A stretch of DNA of 64,000 nucleotides from Paraphoma chrysanthemicola (lineage: Eukaryota > Ascomycota > Dothideomycetes > Pleosporales > Phaeosphaeriaceae): contig JAGMWG010000012.1 in assembly GCA_020744225.1 (NCBI GenBank), positions 372,001 through 436,000 of the forward strand. Direction: 5' to 3'. This document shows positions 1 to 11,139 of this stretch, piece by piece (position 1 is the stretch's first letter; every line of letters starts with the position of its first letter). Both the position numbers and the translations under genes were made by a program. The notes under the pieces were generated by a model that made no database searches, was not told the DNA's origin, and worked only from the letters and a program-made list of their open reading frames with translations.

Positions 1-769
1 GTCCGTTGATAAAATGGGTTGGTTTGGATACCTGGTACGCGATAGACGTGTCTCGGGCACTTGACGAACGCGGCGGTTCCAGCCGACTGACGCGATAGAA
101 CAGACCGACAAGGGACCCTGTTGGCTGCGAACGCGAGGAGAAGTCAGGGGTCGATGGTCTCCGTCGAAGTGCGCGTCGCGTGAAAGGAGTGTGAGTGAAG
201 CAGGCGGCACCGATGTTCGGGTAACTGCCTTCTCTACCGCGCGGTCACATGAGTTGGACGCGCCAGCCCTGCAGCTGATTTAGCGGGTGGCGACAGCAAT
301 TGATTCCCAACACACCCTCTGCTGGAATTAGCCTCATGCAATGCAGGGAATAAATATTTCTTCCGTGCATACTCCGCATTGCGCCATTGTTGTTTGTCTA
401 CAGAGAAGTATAAGCATGACAGCGCATGTCAAACGCGGATGCGGCGCTCGCATGCATGTCATGCGCGTTCGCGTATCCACGCGTCCTCGTTCGCAGGTGT
501 GCGCCAATGCTCTGTGGAGAAGGATGATTGTCCGCTCCACGTAGGAGATTGGCGACCATGCTGCTGGCACAACGCAAAAGGCGAGGCCAACAACTACATG
601 AGATGTGCCCGGACATACCAGGTGTGTCAAACGGAGTTGTCATTGCGCCAATAGAACAGCTCATGCTGCCTCTGCAGCTGCTATCAGATGTGTTATACAA
701 AGCTTACAACCAGATATGTAACACCATTCCGAGACCACAAGCCAGTAACGCCAACTAAGAATATCAGTT
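1..769. other. intergenic, no gene seen
   Basis: Only short overlapping open frames on both strands, none with a recognisable domain or splice-supported extension. The stretch at about 430-480 is rich in GCATGC/CATGC words. The right edge is the 3' flank of the thioesterase gene. Confidence 0.6.
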
Positions 770-1753
770 TTACAACTCGATAATTTGTTGCTCTCCTTCA
801 TCAATACCCTTCCAGCTGCCGCTCTTAGTGCTGAAATACTTGCTGAAAACATCAATCAACACATCATCGTCCAACTGCATGTGTCCGCCCTCCGTTGTTT
901 CGAAATGTAGCCCTCCCTTCTGGTCGAGCTTCTTGAGCCCAATCCAGTCCTCCTTGTAGATGTCTCTGTCCTTGAGTGGCGTCACCGTGCCATCTGTTCC
1001 ATTCGTGTATGCGAACCAGCCACTTTCTTTCGGGATGACCGTCGTGTCGTCTTCAAACAGATACATGACGAAGTTGTCTAGCTGCGCGAGGTTCTTCGCG
1101 TAGGTGACATTCTTGAGTGCGCGCTCGTTGTTTATGTCTGCCAGGAAATTGCTGTTCTCGAGGTACTCCTCCGTCGGTTCGCCAGTTGTGTCGTTCGTAG
1201 ATTTGAAGTACTGTGCCGGTACAAGATTGCCCTGAACCCAATGGCCCCATGTGTTTGACTTCAAGAGGCCGACATAGCCCTTGCAGAGCCAGTCTCCATC
1301 TTTACAGATCTGGTATTTCGCAATGCCGTTGTGCTGGCTCCCAAAGGTGACCAGATTTCTGACTTTGATGCTATCGCCGCACCTCTCTATCAGACCCCGA
1401 AGAAATTGCCCGCCTTGTGAGAAGCCGAGAGCGTTGAAGCCTGGTGCCTGGGACAAGACTTCGTGCTCTTGAATATCGATACAGACCTGAGCAATCTGCT
1501 CGGTCAGGTTTCCGAGGAATGTTGCACGGCTGTCGGTGCCAGGATCATCGTGACACCGAATGTAGTAAACATATGTTCCTGGGTTGGTCTCGTTCGCGAG
1601 GTCGCCAACGCTATGCAAACCGTCTGCGGCGTAGTTGTCACCTAGGCCATGCCAGATGAGCAGCGGAAGTGGCTGGGAGGAGGCTCGCGTGAGTGGCGAG
1701 GCGAGAACTTGCGTAACTAACAGCAGAGACGATATGGAAACGAGTCGCAGCAT
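770..1753 (-). CDS. ppt1: palmitoyl-protein thioesterase 1
   Basis: Single-exon, 327-residue lipase-fold enzyme that removes palmitate from cysteine residues of proteins in the vacuole/lysosome or secretory pathway. The open frame runs 43 codons further upstream, but the ATG at 1753 is chosen because it opens directly on a signal peptide (MLRLVSISSLLLVTQVLA), as secreted/vacuolar PPT1 proteins require. The family block IWHGLGD is near residues 33-39. The catalytic triad is visible: Ser112 in GFSQGG, Asp236 in the FEDDTTVIP segment and His291 in EGGHMQ, with spacing close to animal PPT1 (about 300 residues). Several N-glycosylation sequons (NET, NLT, NDT, NVT, NGT) agree with passage through the ER. 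It lies on the same strand as UTP30, 577 bp from it. The family call is seen in the sequence; localisation follows the family. Confidence 0.93.
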   Translation of the reverse strand: MLRLVSISSLLLVTQVLASPLTRASSQPLPLLIWHGLGDNYAADGLHSVGDLANETNPGTYVYYIRCHDDPGTDSRATFLGNLTEQIAQVCIDIQEHEVLSQAPGFNALGFSQGGQFLRGLIERCGDSIKVRNLVTFGSQHNGIAKYQICKDGDWLCKGYVGLLKSNTWGHWVQGNLVPAQYFKSTNDTTGEPTEEYLENSNFLADINNERALKNVTYAKNLAQLDNFVMYLFEDDTTVIPKESGWFAYTNGTDGTVTPLKDRDIYKEDWIGLKKLDQKGGLHFETTEGGHMQLDDDVLIDVFSKYFSTKSGSWKGIDEGEQQIIEL

Positions 1754-2330
1754 CGGTGCGGTGCTAGATGTGTGGTGTTGTGAAGAGGGTTCGTGAGGCG
1801 CAGCAAGAGTGCTGGTACCTTGAATGGCGTCAAGATTGATGGGAGGCAGGTTTAGCCGGACCGAGGTCGGCTGTACTTTCACATCTTGATATCTCCCTTA
1901 ACAGCGATGGCAAACGAAGGGCGAGAGGGCACCGTCATCGACACCTTGTTTGCGAAGTTACCTTAAGGGGAAATTCTGACTGATGCGCGAGGGTACCGAA
2001 AGGGCAATGTGCGATCTGCAATCCACACTCATGCTGCAAACCTGCCAAAACCGGGTTGCGCTCGGATTCCGCTCGTGCAAACATGTAATCAGGGCGGAAG
2101 CCGAGCGGAAGCCGTGGGCAATCGACACTTGTTGCAAAACTTCCAGAAGAGGCAGGTTTCGCACCAAGTCCTGTTCCGCTGTTCGGAAGACATGGCGGAG
2201 GCACTGTGATGGAGTATCATCTTCTTAATATTCAGGGTATATAATCAGAACTCCAAGCCCTTTTGGTAACCTAACTTGATAACTCCATGTACGCCATTCC
2301 ATGCATCATGCATTGACATTGACACTTCGA
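1754..2330. other. ppt1 5' flank and utp30 3' flank
   Basis: 577 bp between two minus-strand genes. It should hold the ppt1 promoter and the UTP30 3' end. Short frames on both strands (for example 1983-2228 +) have no recognisable features. Confidence 0.5.
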
Positions 2331-3554
2331 TCAGCCAGCAATCAGTGGCGTTGGAACACTTGACAGTGCCGCATCCTTCAAGGCCTTCCTCTTCTCCTTG
2401 CTAATGCTCTTCTTCTGCGACGTCTGCGCCTTCTTCGCATCGCGCTTTGCCTTCTTCGCCGCAAATTCTTCATCGTCCAGCATTTCCTCTTCCCAATCCT
2501 CCCATTTCCGCTTTCGTTCAGTAGATTTGCCAGCAGCAAGACTCTTCCCATGGTACGGCTGGTCAAGAACTTGAGCTTCATCAGTCCATAGTTCGTCGGC
2601 AAGCCAAATAGGAAGTGCCTTCGTAGCTGGTCCCTTGAGGTGTAGAGAGCGGATGTTGCGCCAGCCTTGCTCGATATGCTTGGATATAACTTCAGAAACG
2701 ACGGCAGATGTGTTCTCCGTGAGTTGCTGAGGTGTCATAGATAGGGTGCCAATTCGAATAGAAGTGTTTGCCGACGCACTCATGCTCAGATATGTTGAGG
2801 TCAGAGCGGCCTCGATCTCCTTTGCAACGCCCTGCGGGGTGCCAACCACATTCTGAGGCTCCTTACTTGCCTTCTTTGCGGTCTTGTCGATATAAGCACC
2901 TGCAGTGAGTCGGATAGGAATGGGGCGCTTGGCCTTGCTTTGGTAGAATGTCTTGCCCAAAAACTCTGCCACAATGTTGATGACGCGGTCGTCGACCATG
3001 AAGAGATCAAACTCTGCCAGAAGTGCGCGCTTCTGTTCGAACGACTTGTATCGCTTCTTCAGTTTCTCGACGCCGAGGACTCGGACGACCTTTTCCCGGA
3101 GAGTCGTAGGGAAAGCATCGGAGGCTACGAGATCCTTGTAGGCTCGCTGTGGGTCCTTGGTAAAGACGCAGATCCGTACATCCGTGGGAATGATTGAGTG
3201 TGGCAGGCGACTATATAGAGTTAGCTTGCAGCCTCAGCACATTAATTCAGCATGTACGAACATCTTAGTGGGCTTCAGACGATTGGTATTGCTGACATGC
3301 TTCTTGGTCGACACGCTCAGAAAGATGGGCTGGTCGTTGTCCTCCGCCTCGTCTTCATCATCCGCAAGGTTTTTGACCGCTGCCTGCTCGTCCTTTTCCT
3401 CAACATGCTTCTTCATGTGCGACACCAGGGCTTTCGCAGCGCGCTCAACCTGGGCAGGGTCCAGCTGGTATGGCGTGCCATTTGCGACTTTTGTTGTGAG
3501 CGGCGCATCGGCCGTCTTCGCCTCCTTCTTAGTTACTGATCTTGATTTCGCCAT
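2331..3554 (-). CDS. utp30: ribosomal L1-domain protein, UTP30/CIC1-like ribosome biogenesis factor
   Basis: Nucleolar factor with the universal L1/L10e RNA-binding fold, acting in early pre-ribosome assembly. Two exons: 3262-3554 and 2331-3210, separated by a 51-bp intron (3211-3261), giving 390 residues. The donor reads GTTCGT, weaker than usual, but it is the only choice that keeps frame and gives the family junction KPTKI-RLPHSIIP followed by DVRICVFTKDPQRAYKD. The intron ends CTAAC...TATATAG. After the L1 domain comes a basic, Lys/Arg/Glu-rich tail (about residues 320-390), typical of nucleolar factors. The family is clear; assignment to UTP30 rather than the related CIC1/NSA3 is an inference from the overall size and layout. 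Confidence 0.85.
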
Positions 3555-5207
3555 TGTGGTTGCGCTGTGGTTGCTGAGGAAGGTTGTTCACTCTCCAAAT
3601 TTCTGGCGAGAACTTCAAAGCTCGAACTTTTTGCTAGCGCAGCGTTTCCGCTGGGTAGGTCCGTGCATATACTAGCCCGAAGAGGAAGCCATATGGAATT
3701 ACGAAGCCAATGAGCGCGTTGCCAGTCGCGTGAAAATGGACGAGGTGAGTAACACGGTCATCCGTACGGATTTTGCGCGTGTTCGTCAGATTTCATGTAT
3801 TTTCGCTGCTCAGGTTGTTTTCGATGGAGCTATGGATGTGGTGATTTCAACATTGCAGCAATAGTTGCCGAGGTGCGCTCCCAAGGTCATTATTGATCGG
3901 TGGCCACCAATTGTTGCGCAGACTGTTCGCTTGCTTCCTGTCATTGATAAGAACTGCGTGTCTGTGAGTTAGGGGCACTTCTTGACTAGTAAATTCTGCG
4001 TGGTCTGTCGGCACAAGATCGACACGTCCTGCCCGATCTTGCTTCAGCCCGTGCACTCCTCACCACAGATTTCTCGACGCGTCTGTTCCGCCTCTTCGCG
4101 TCATGCTTCAGCCTCGGCACTCCACACGTTCAGCACGGCATCCTTTCGGCGCTGTCACAGTGGGCTGGCTGCACGAAAGTTTTCTTTTCCCTTAGGTGAC
4201 GTTCTGTTGCAGCGAGTTCCACTTGGCGTCAGGCATGTTCCGCCGCTGGACAAGCCTGGAGGATGGCCAGTCGGTGAGAGAATTGATGATTCAGATCCCG
4301 TCTGTCGCATAGTACCATCTACTACTGGGAAACATCCATTGAAGATTGGTGGCTCGCACGCAGTATCCCAAACTTTAGTGACAAGCATGTCGAAAATCAA
4401 CGGCGAGTCACCTCGACATGAGTTGTATGCTCGAAGGCACATATAGCGAGATTACAGATGATTATAGTCTGAATATCCTCAGTCGCACTTACGGAGCAAC
4501 AGAAATGTTGCAGTAACGAAAACGTAATGAGCGCGTGACAATAAGAAGGCAATTGCGGTTATCCACATGCAAAAAGCAGCACAGCGCGTACAATGCCCCA
4601 ATCGATGTGGGCAAATGTGCGATTAGCTGCAGCGTAGAGGGGCTGGGACGGGTTAGAAAATCAAGTTGCGAGACAGAGCCGAGCCAGGAATGCACGTAAT
4701 AGGTGTGATCATTGTGCTCGTGCACAGAGGCTTATGAGCTTATGAACTGGTGGTCGCCCGAATTGAAGAACATCCGGAAGCCAAAGCAGCAGAAGATGTG
4801 TCCAGTCGAGCAACCTAGCTGCTATAGAAATCGCTTAGATAGAACTGAGACTGAAATGATTCGAGAATGTATCAAGTGCGTGTTCACGTCATAATGGCAG
4901 GGAGCGGGCGTCAAATCGCTCGGTGAATGCGATTTCCTGCTGGTCAGAGCTCTTCGCGCTATGGATCCACACGCGCGACGTGACTTCCTCGCGGCCGTGT
5001 CTGTAGCCACACTCCACCTCCAGTCTCGCAATTGACCTACCTCATGGCCGCTTCTTTCTGACCTCCTCCTGACCTCACATTCTCCTTACCTTCGGTAGAC
5101 ACGTTCTTTTAGGGGCCTGCAGCTGGCGGACCACACGACACGCCCGCGCTTCGCCAATATCGACGTCGACACGTTCCGCCTCGCGTGTTCTGCTCTCACA
5201 CGGCGCC
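3555..5207. other. intergenic between divergent genes
   Basis: 1.65 kb between UTP30 (-) and the FHA gene (+). It must hold both promoters. The longest frame (3982-4446 +) begins with a non-ATG codon and shows no domain, so I do not call a gene. Pyrimidine-rich DNA lies just before the FHA start (5040-5200). Confidence 0.5.
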
Positions 5208-6903
5208 ATGGACGACTCGTCAAGCCATGCAGCGTATCAATTGCCCGTGGAGTCAACGGAGGGCCACTCTGAGCCTGCACGGAAGCCGTGTCTTCTCCCC
5301 GCTTTTGGCGACGAGACGGCTTTTAGCTCCTCGCCCTTTCCACGACCCTCCTCAAAACGCAAATTCGACGAAGATTCGCCCACGTTCCCAAAACAGGCGC
5401 TAAAGTACTTTCCTACTCCGGTACCGTCTGTACCGACTTCATCCACCGGCATCCTGCCTTCCTCGTCGCCCCGCAATGGACGACCGGTCCTGCAGCGGAC
5501 CGTGTCTGCACTCTCGGAGCGGACCCCGCTAGGTGCAGTCCCAACCGTAGACCTACCTTTTGATGGCGAAGTTGTGCGTATGGGCAGGTCGTCCAATACT
5601 TCTGACTACCAGTTGTCTACCAACCGCCTTATTTCACGCGTTCACGTCCAGGCCGCGTATCACGCGCCTACCGCGACATACCCCCACGGGTACATCGAGG
5701 TCGAGTGCTTGGGGTGGAATGGGGCAAAGATCCATTGCAGAGGGCGTGTCTTTGAACTTAGCAAGGGCGACACGTACATGTCAGAGAACCCAGAGACCGA
5801 AATCATGCTGGACGTACAGGATACTCGCGTCATGATAGCATGGCCAGCCATCCCTACACCAAAATTGTCATGGGACTCCGAAGAAGACGACATGCCTACA
5901 CCAACCCGCCGCCGCTTGAAAGACGCGTTTGACTCCAGCCCTCCTATTGTTCCTCGTTCGCCTGTCTCGCAGAGTCCCATTCGCCAGCCTGTCTTCCCCG
6001 CTCTGGGATCCACCATCCAATCCGGCCCAGTTCATGTCTTCGAAGATGCTGATGCTAACCAGCCGCAACCCAAAATCGAAAGCCCAGATCCTGCCGAGAC
6101 AACTTTCATTCGTCCAGCAGTGCCATGCCTATCGTCTGGCCAAGAGGATGACAGTTTTGATGCGAAGAGGAGCATGTTGTCCTCCTTTGCAGAAGATGAC
6201 TACTCCGATGGCGACGAGGAAAACGATCCAGTTGTGCACTCCTTCGGGCCCTTCGGTCAGAACATCCTCAACGGTCTCGCATCCTTTTCGACTGCTACAC
6301 CGACTCAGTCCAACACCCCGCGTCTTCGTGCTCCTCTACTGTCGCCGTCCCCGAGACGTCCCTCCGCCGAACCTCCCCGCTTTAGAGAATCGCCCATCAA
6401 GAACCACGTCATCAATCAGTTGGCCTTTTCACGTATCCACTCGCAGCCCCTCTCTGCGATCCACAGCAACCTTCCTGCCGAGTTGAAGGCATGCGTTGCG
6501 AAAACAGCGGATAGCAAGGGATCCGATGGTAGCGAAGCAACCACGCCTGTTCCTCAGCTCTCGCGGCAAGACCTCAAGAGGATCCTTGACGATACACCTT
6601 GTGTTGGCGAGATCCCTCGTGCGGGCAAAGATGCTGCAGGCCAGCCTTTGGAGAATGAGTTCTACTACGTTCCGGAGATGGATACCAACCAGATGAGACG
6701 TGAGACGATTACTGCTGGCACGCGTAGTACCGGGCTTCGCTCTGTCCGAAAGACACACAAGGTAAGACAGAATCTCATCGCCCTGCGCGCATAATCCATC
6801 CTCAGCTCTTTCTATCTCTATCAACTATTTGTGGCATGCGCACTCTCTTTAGTTCTTGCACTAACATCATTAGCAATACTACTGGAAGAAGCCCCGCGTC
6901 TGA
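5208..6903 (+). CDS. FHA-domain protein, Tos4/Plm2-like
   Basis: Nuclear phosphothreonine-binding protein. In yeast, Tos4/Plm2 proteins bind promoters and histone deacetylases and act in G1/S and checkpoint gene expression. The FHA domain spans about residues 118-213, with GR at 126-127, SRVH at 143-146 and NG at 171-172, the three conserved ligand-binding positions. The flanks are Ser/Pro-rich and disordered, with many SP/TP sites. The first exon is 5208-6761. Reading straight on would end at 6794, but a GTAAGA donor at 6762, a CTAAC branch site and a TAG acceptor at 6871-6873 join it to a small last exon (6874-6903) encoding QYYWKKPRV and stop. The spliced product is 527 residues. The ATG at 5208 is the first good start. 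The exact yeast orthologue is an inference. Confidence 0.85.
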
Positions 6904-8046
6904 ATAACCTGGCAAGGTCTGCCATACGTATACAGGTTCGACCTGTTCAGAGGCCCGACCACTGCGCGGCTCGATACCGATTTACACAAACCTACAATTG
7001 TTTTTGCATTGCATAGCGAGGCGTTCCGATACCATTTTCTTGATGTCGATTTCATTTCGTCTGGCAGCATTTTCTGCTTGCGCTTCATATGTACCACCAT
7101 CTCTTCAGTTGTATAGCTGGCTGGATGTAAGGTGCACTTTCTTTCTCTCCATTTTCCTTAGTATGTGCATGCTGGACCACACATGCGTCCCATCTACGCT
7201 CTCAGGGCGCTGTTGGTAAGTCTACCTTCCTAGAGCGGTACGAAAGCTTCGAGCTTATCAAATACAACAGGATCAAACAGCATCGATCTTCTGCAAAGCG
7301 GTGCAACGCACACACGCGACTTTCATCGGACGACGTTCTCTCGCTAAAACTCGAGTGAGTCGATGTGGAGGAGGCAATACATGGTGGAAAAGTGCTTTTG
7401 GTTATCTCAAGTGGTGGCATGCAACTGCGAGCATGAGAAGTGTAGCCGAAGTGCATAGCAGCAGTCGCAGATGAATGGCAAGAAATTTTGAAACTCGCTC
7501 ATGGGTGCTGGACTCTTGCAATGTTCGTGCGGTGCGAACGGACAGGACTCCAAGGGCCATACTCGCATTGTCTTCACAGAGCTCCAGCAATGGTGTTATG
7601 CGGCTCTGGACACGATTATATGACAACAATTTCATACCCCTCCACTGCGATCTCACGCTACTTCAATTTTGCACACTGTTTCCCGCACTTTGGGAAGACG
7701 TGATACATGACGTAGCGGCAATTACGAGATTAGCGCGTTCTCACGTGACCAAAGCATCACTCATAAACACTTTCAAATGAAAATGTCTCGAAGCTGGTGA
7801 TGTTTCATTCTCGACTGTGCACAATCCTCGAACCCATATGGCACTACTCTTTGCACGAAAGGAAAAGGCTTGATCGATTCACTCTACATGCCCAGATGGT
7901 ATGGTGCTGAAACCCGCAATAAGCACGCCGATGATGTGCTGTGCCCAAGTGACCGAGACCACGCCCTCATGTCCGTCGCATGCATTCGTCGCATTCGTTT
8001 CCACTTGCCCCGAAACTCGCCAGACGCCGATTTGGGAGCGATACGT
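6904..8046. other. intergenic, no gene seen
   Basis: 1.1 kb between two convergent genes, the FHA gene (+) and the ubiquitin-eL40 gene (-). Overlapping frames on both strands (7402-7656 -, 7475-7780 +) have no domain or splice support. Confidence 0.5.
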
Positions 8047-8646
8047 TTACTTGAGCTTCTTCTTGGGGCGGAGCTGGTTGGTGTGACCGCACTTCTTCTT
8101 GCGCTGCGGGGTTGTTAGTCTTTTGCAATCCTTTCAATCTCCATGTCGCCCTTCATGTGGCAAAACGAGAGATGTAGAGTTGTGACATACGCAGTTGACA
8201 GCCCTCGGTGGTAGACGTGCGTAGCACTTGCGGCAGATCATCTTATCGCAGTTGTACTTGGAAGCCAGGGCCTTGAGCGAAGGCTCGATGATGCCGCCAC
8301 GGAGACGGAGGACCAAGTGGAGCGTTGACTCCTTCTGGATGTTGTAGTCGGATAGAGTGCGGCCGTCCTCGAGCTGCTTGCCGGCGAAGATCAAGCGCTG
8401 CTGGTCCGGGGGAATGCCCTCCTTGTCCTGGATCTTGGACTTGACATTGTCGATGGTGTCGGACGACTCCACCTCGAGGGTGATCGTCTTGCCGGTGACT
8501 GCGCTCACTGTTAGCAGGCTGCGGGGTGGCGCGCGAGGGTGGCCGATAGCGACGGCGGTGACGTACGGGTCTTGACGAAGATCTAGAAGCGGATATTAGT
8601 ACATTGCTTCTGACAGAGTCGGCGAGCGAGAACGGCTTACCTGCAT
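8047..8646 (-). CDS. RPL40: ubiquitin-60S ribosomal protein eL40 fusion
   Basis: Precursor cleaved after the ubiquitin GG into free ubiquitin and ribosomal protein eL40 of the large subunit. Four coding exons: 8641-8646 (ATG CAG only), 8567-8582 (16 nt, IFVKT plus one base), 8191-8498 and 8047-8103. Introns are 58, 68 and 87 bp with GTAAGC, GTACGT and GTATGT donors. The joined product is 128 residues, exactly the family length. Ubiquitin residues 1-76 end in LVLRLRGG; the eL40 part follows, with the zinc-binding pattern CRKC...C...C and a basic end RPKKKLK. Intron 1 has a TACTAAT branch sequence. The open frame alone would start wrongly at an upstream-intron codon, so the tiny 5' exons decide the start. 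It sits 240 bp from the 3' end of RRN7, same strand. Confidence 0.97.
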
Positions 8647-8886
8647 GGTGTTGGACCCGGAGTTGTTGTCGATGAGGTTGAAGTCGAAGTTGAGAGCCGG
8701 TATCCTCAAAATCCGTTGTGGGGGCTTGGCGAAAGCTGTGGCCGTGCCCTCCCGACTTGCCATCCACGCTAAGCTATTTTGGGTACCCATGCCTGCCTTC
8801 TTTGATCACGACCTCTCCAAGAATTATCGAAGATAGTTTTGCTCTTGAATGCCTGTTGTTATATTTTGGGCATCGTCGGATTACGG

Positions 8887-10618
8887 CTAGGCTATCGCCT
8901 TTCCACGTCGAGGCCTCTCCTCGCTCCTCTGCTTCCTTCGCCACTTCTCAATGCGGGCCTCCGTGAAGAACACAGCTTTTACGAGCATATCCATTGACAA
9001 ACCAGACAATCTCGCTGCTTCCTCATAGAATAGGACTGATCGCTTCGGCATGTCTTCTAGCTGCTTCCAGATGGGATACATCTGCCCTGGGCTGAGCGCA
9101 GCCTGTTCTTCGCTTACAACATCCCTGGTCTTCATGTCACTGTGCACAGCTTTGACTGTCTCCAGAGTCCTTTCGAGAGAACTCACATCCCCAAGTTTGA
9201 CTGATGGATTTCGCTCCTTGCCTTCGATCGGGAACATGCCGTATAGCGCGTTCCTAAACTCGTCGCCTTCCTTAGTGCGCTGAATCTCCGCATTGTCGAG
9301 AAATGACTCAGCGTAGAAGTCGAGGTACTGGTCGAGCTGATCTGGTCGCATGTCGAATACATCGCTTTCTTGTAGTTCGGTGAGCTCTTGAGTAGTGAAG
9401 CCAGGCCTGCCCTGTTGTTGCTCTAATCTCGCAGTCTTCATGTGTTCGCACCACTTTTTCCAGTCCAGAACGGTCGCTGCTGGTTCCGATGGTGAATTCA
9501 GATATCGGCGGTACTTGTCAAAGGGATAGAAGAGCTTGACGCAGACGATGAGACACCCTATCAGCTGTGCTTCGGGCATACGTCGAATGCCCATCTGGCT
9601 GCGCCCGTGGTAGTGGAATGCAAAGTCATGACCCAGCAGCTCTCCCAGACGCATTGTCGAATCATACAGCTCGAGCGGTAATGCCAAGTCCTTGATATAC
9701 CGATAAAGCAGTAGCGGTACATTGAGGGCCGGCCAAATAATGCCGTGCTCCTTCTCCAAACTAATCTCCAGATCCGTTAGAGTGGTGTAGAAGCGCTTAT
9801 GTCTCATCAAGGTTTGAGGGTCTAGCACTGCATGGTATGATGCTGGCAGGCGATCCCGCATCGCTAGCGGTAGGAGTCTGATTGCCGCTTTAAAGGCCAT
9901 GTTGCCGTCTGTGGTCCAGGCATAGATGTCGCCAGGCGTGATGGGTAATCGCAATGTCGAAATGCCAAGATAGCAGAGTACTAGGCAGTCGTACAAGTTT
10001 GGCGCGCCATCGAGTTTCTTATCACGATTCTTGAAAGCTGAAGTTTTGCCTCGCTCATTGTCTGTTGCTTCACTCTCTTCACTTTCGAGCGTGCTGAATA
10101 CTTGAGATTGCGAATCTGAGTCATCGTTCGCGGTCGCGATTTTTTCGGCAAGTTGTGCAATTCTTAGTGCCCAAAGATCGAAGACGACAGTTTCTAGTTC
10201 GCTTGGAAGACCCTTTTCGTGCACCAAGAATTTAAGCTGATGCCTCAAGATGAGCTGCAAACATTTCAGATACAAGTTGAATGCTTGACGGCCGCTGTAA
10301 TCTGTTAATTGTAAGAAATGTGTCTGCCAGATTCTGGACGTGTTGCTAGCACTTACGTCGCGCGACTTTCCTGTTGTCATCGTCTTTTTGTTTGCGTGTG
10401 ATTTGCCGGGCAGCTGGAGTGTAATTATCTTCATCATCTTCACCTCGTACCAAGCCCTAATCAAGGTAAGCGTTGGTTTGGACAGACCTGACACACAGTC
10501 TTACCCCCTGTCGATGACCATTTTGGCAGTACAAAAAGCCGTCTTCTCCCTCTTCGTACGATCTCGATCGGCAATTTTCGACACCGCAGATTGGACCCTT
10601 GGTTCTGCGCGGCTCCAT
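8887..10618 (-). CDS. RRN7: RNA polymerase I initiation factor Rrn7 (TAF1B family)
   Basis: TFIIB-like subunit of the Pol I core factor that recruits polymerase to the rDNA promoter. Three exons: 10505-10618, 10357-10456 and 8887-10301, with introns of 48 and 55 bp; product 542 residues. The first exon gives the N-terminal zinc ribbon: C11, C16, C31 and H35, with YCQNGH as in the family. Exon 2 is an acidic/basic linker (GEDDED, then RKQKDDD). Exon 3 opens with the conserved cyclin-fold segment SGRQAFNLYLKCLQLILRHQ. The ATG at 10618 is chosen because the zinc ribbon follows at once; the longest single frame starts inside intron 1 and lacks it. The upstream neighbour on the same strand is eIF5A. 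Confidence 0.93.
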
Positions 10619-11139
10619 GATTCGCAGCGAAAGGCTCTAGTCAAGACATGGCGTGTGCTAGACCATGCATACTGCAAGAAGGCAGGATTGGAAATGTGGT
10701 GTATGCATGCGCAGATCTGGGTCACGAAGATTGAGCTGCGCAGCCTGCAGGCTGTAATGTGAGAAGTAAAAGGTCGCACTTGGGTGGACTACACTAGCGC
10801 GAAAATCACATGCACAATCACTTCACCAATGGGGACAGAGCTATTGCCGTAACATCATCACCTTTTGATATTTGCCGTAGGGATATATCTAGAAAAGGGA
10901 AACATATCGTAGTCGTTCCCCCACATGTGGCAATGCAAAAACCCAGAATCCGTCCGAAGAACCACGTGCATTGTTCGCTACCAGCGCGGGTGGAGCGCAT
11001 GGATATGCTCAATTCACCACACGGGCAACACTCCTTGCGTGTAGACAGACAAGGCGTGCGCGTTCAAGCTTTTGACCGAAGTTACCCAAACTCCGTGGCT
11101 TGTCTCCCGCTGACAGCCCGCGTATCCAACGCAGCGAAT
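10619..11139. other. RRN7 promoter and eIF5A 3' flank
   Basis: 521 bp between two minus-strand genes. An apparent plus-strand frame here (10810-11556) runs antisense across eIF5A exons and introns and is not a gene. Confidence 0.5.

Noticed and set aside
3982..4446. 154-codon plus-strand frame
   Set aside because: Begins with TTG, has no domain and shares its region with an antisense frame of similar quality.
6925..6965. GGTTCGACCTG resembling a tRNA B box
   Set aside because: No matching A box, acceptor stem or cloverleaf around it.
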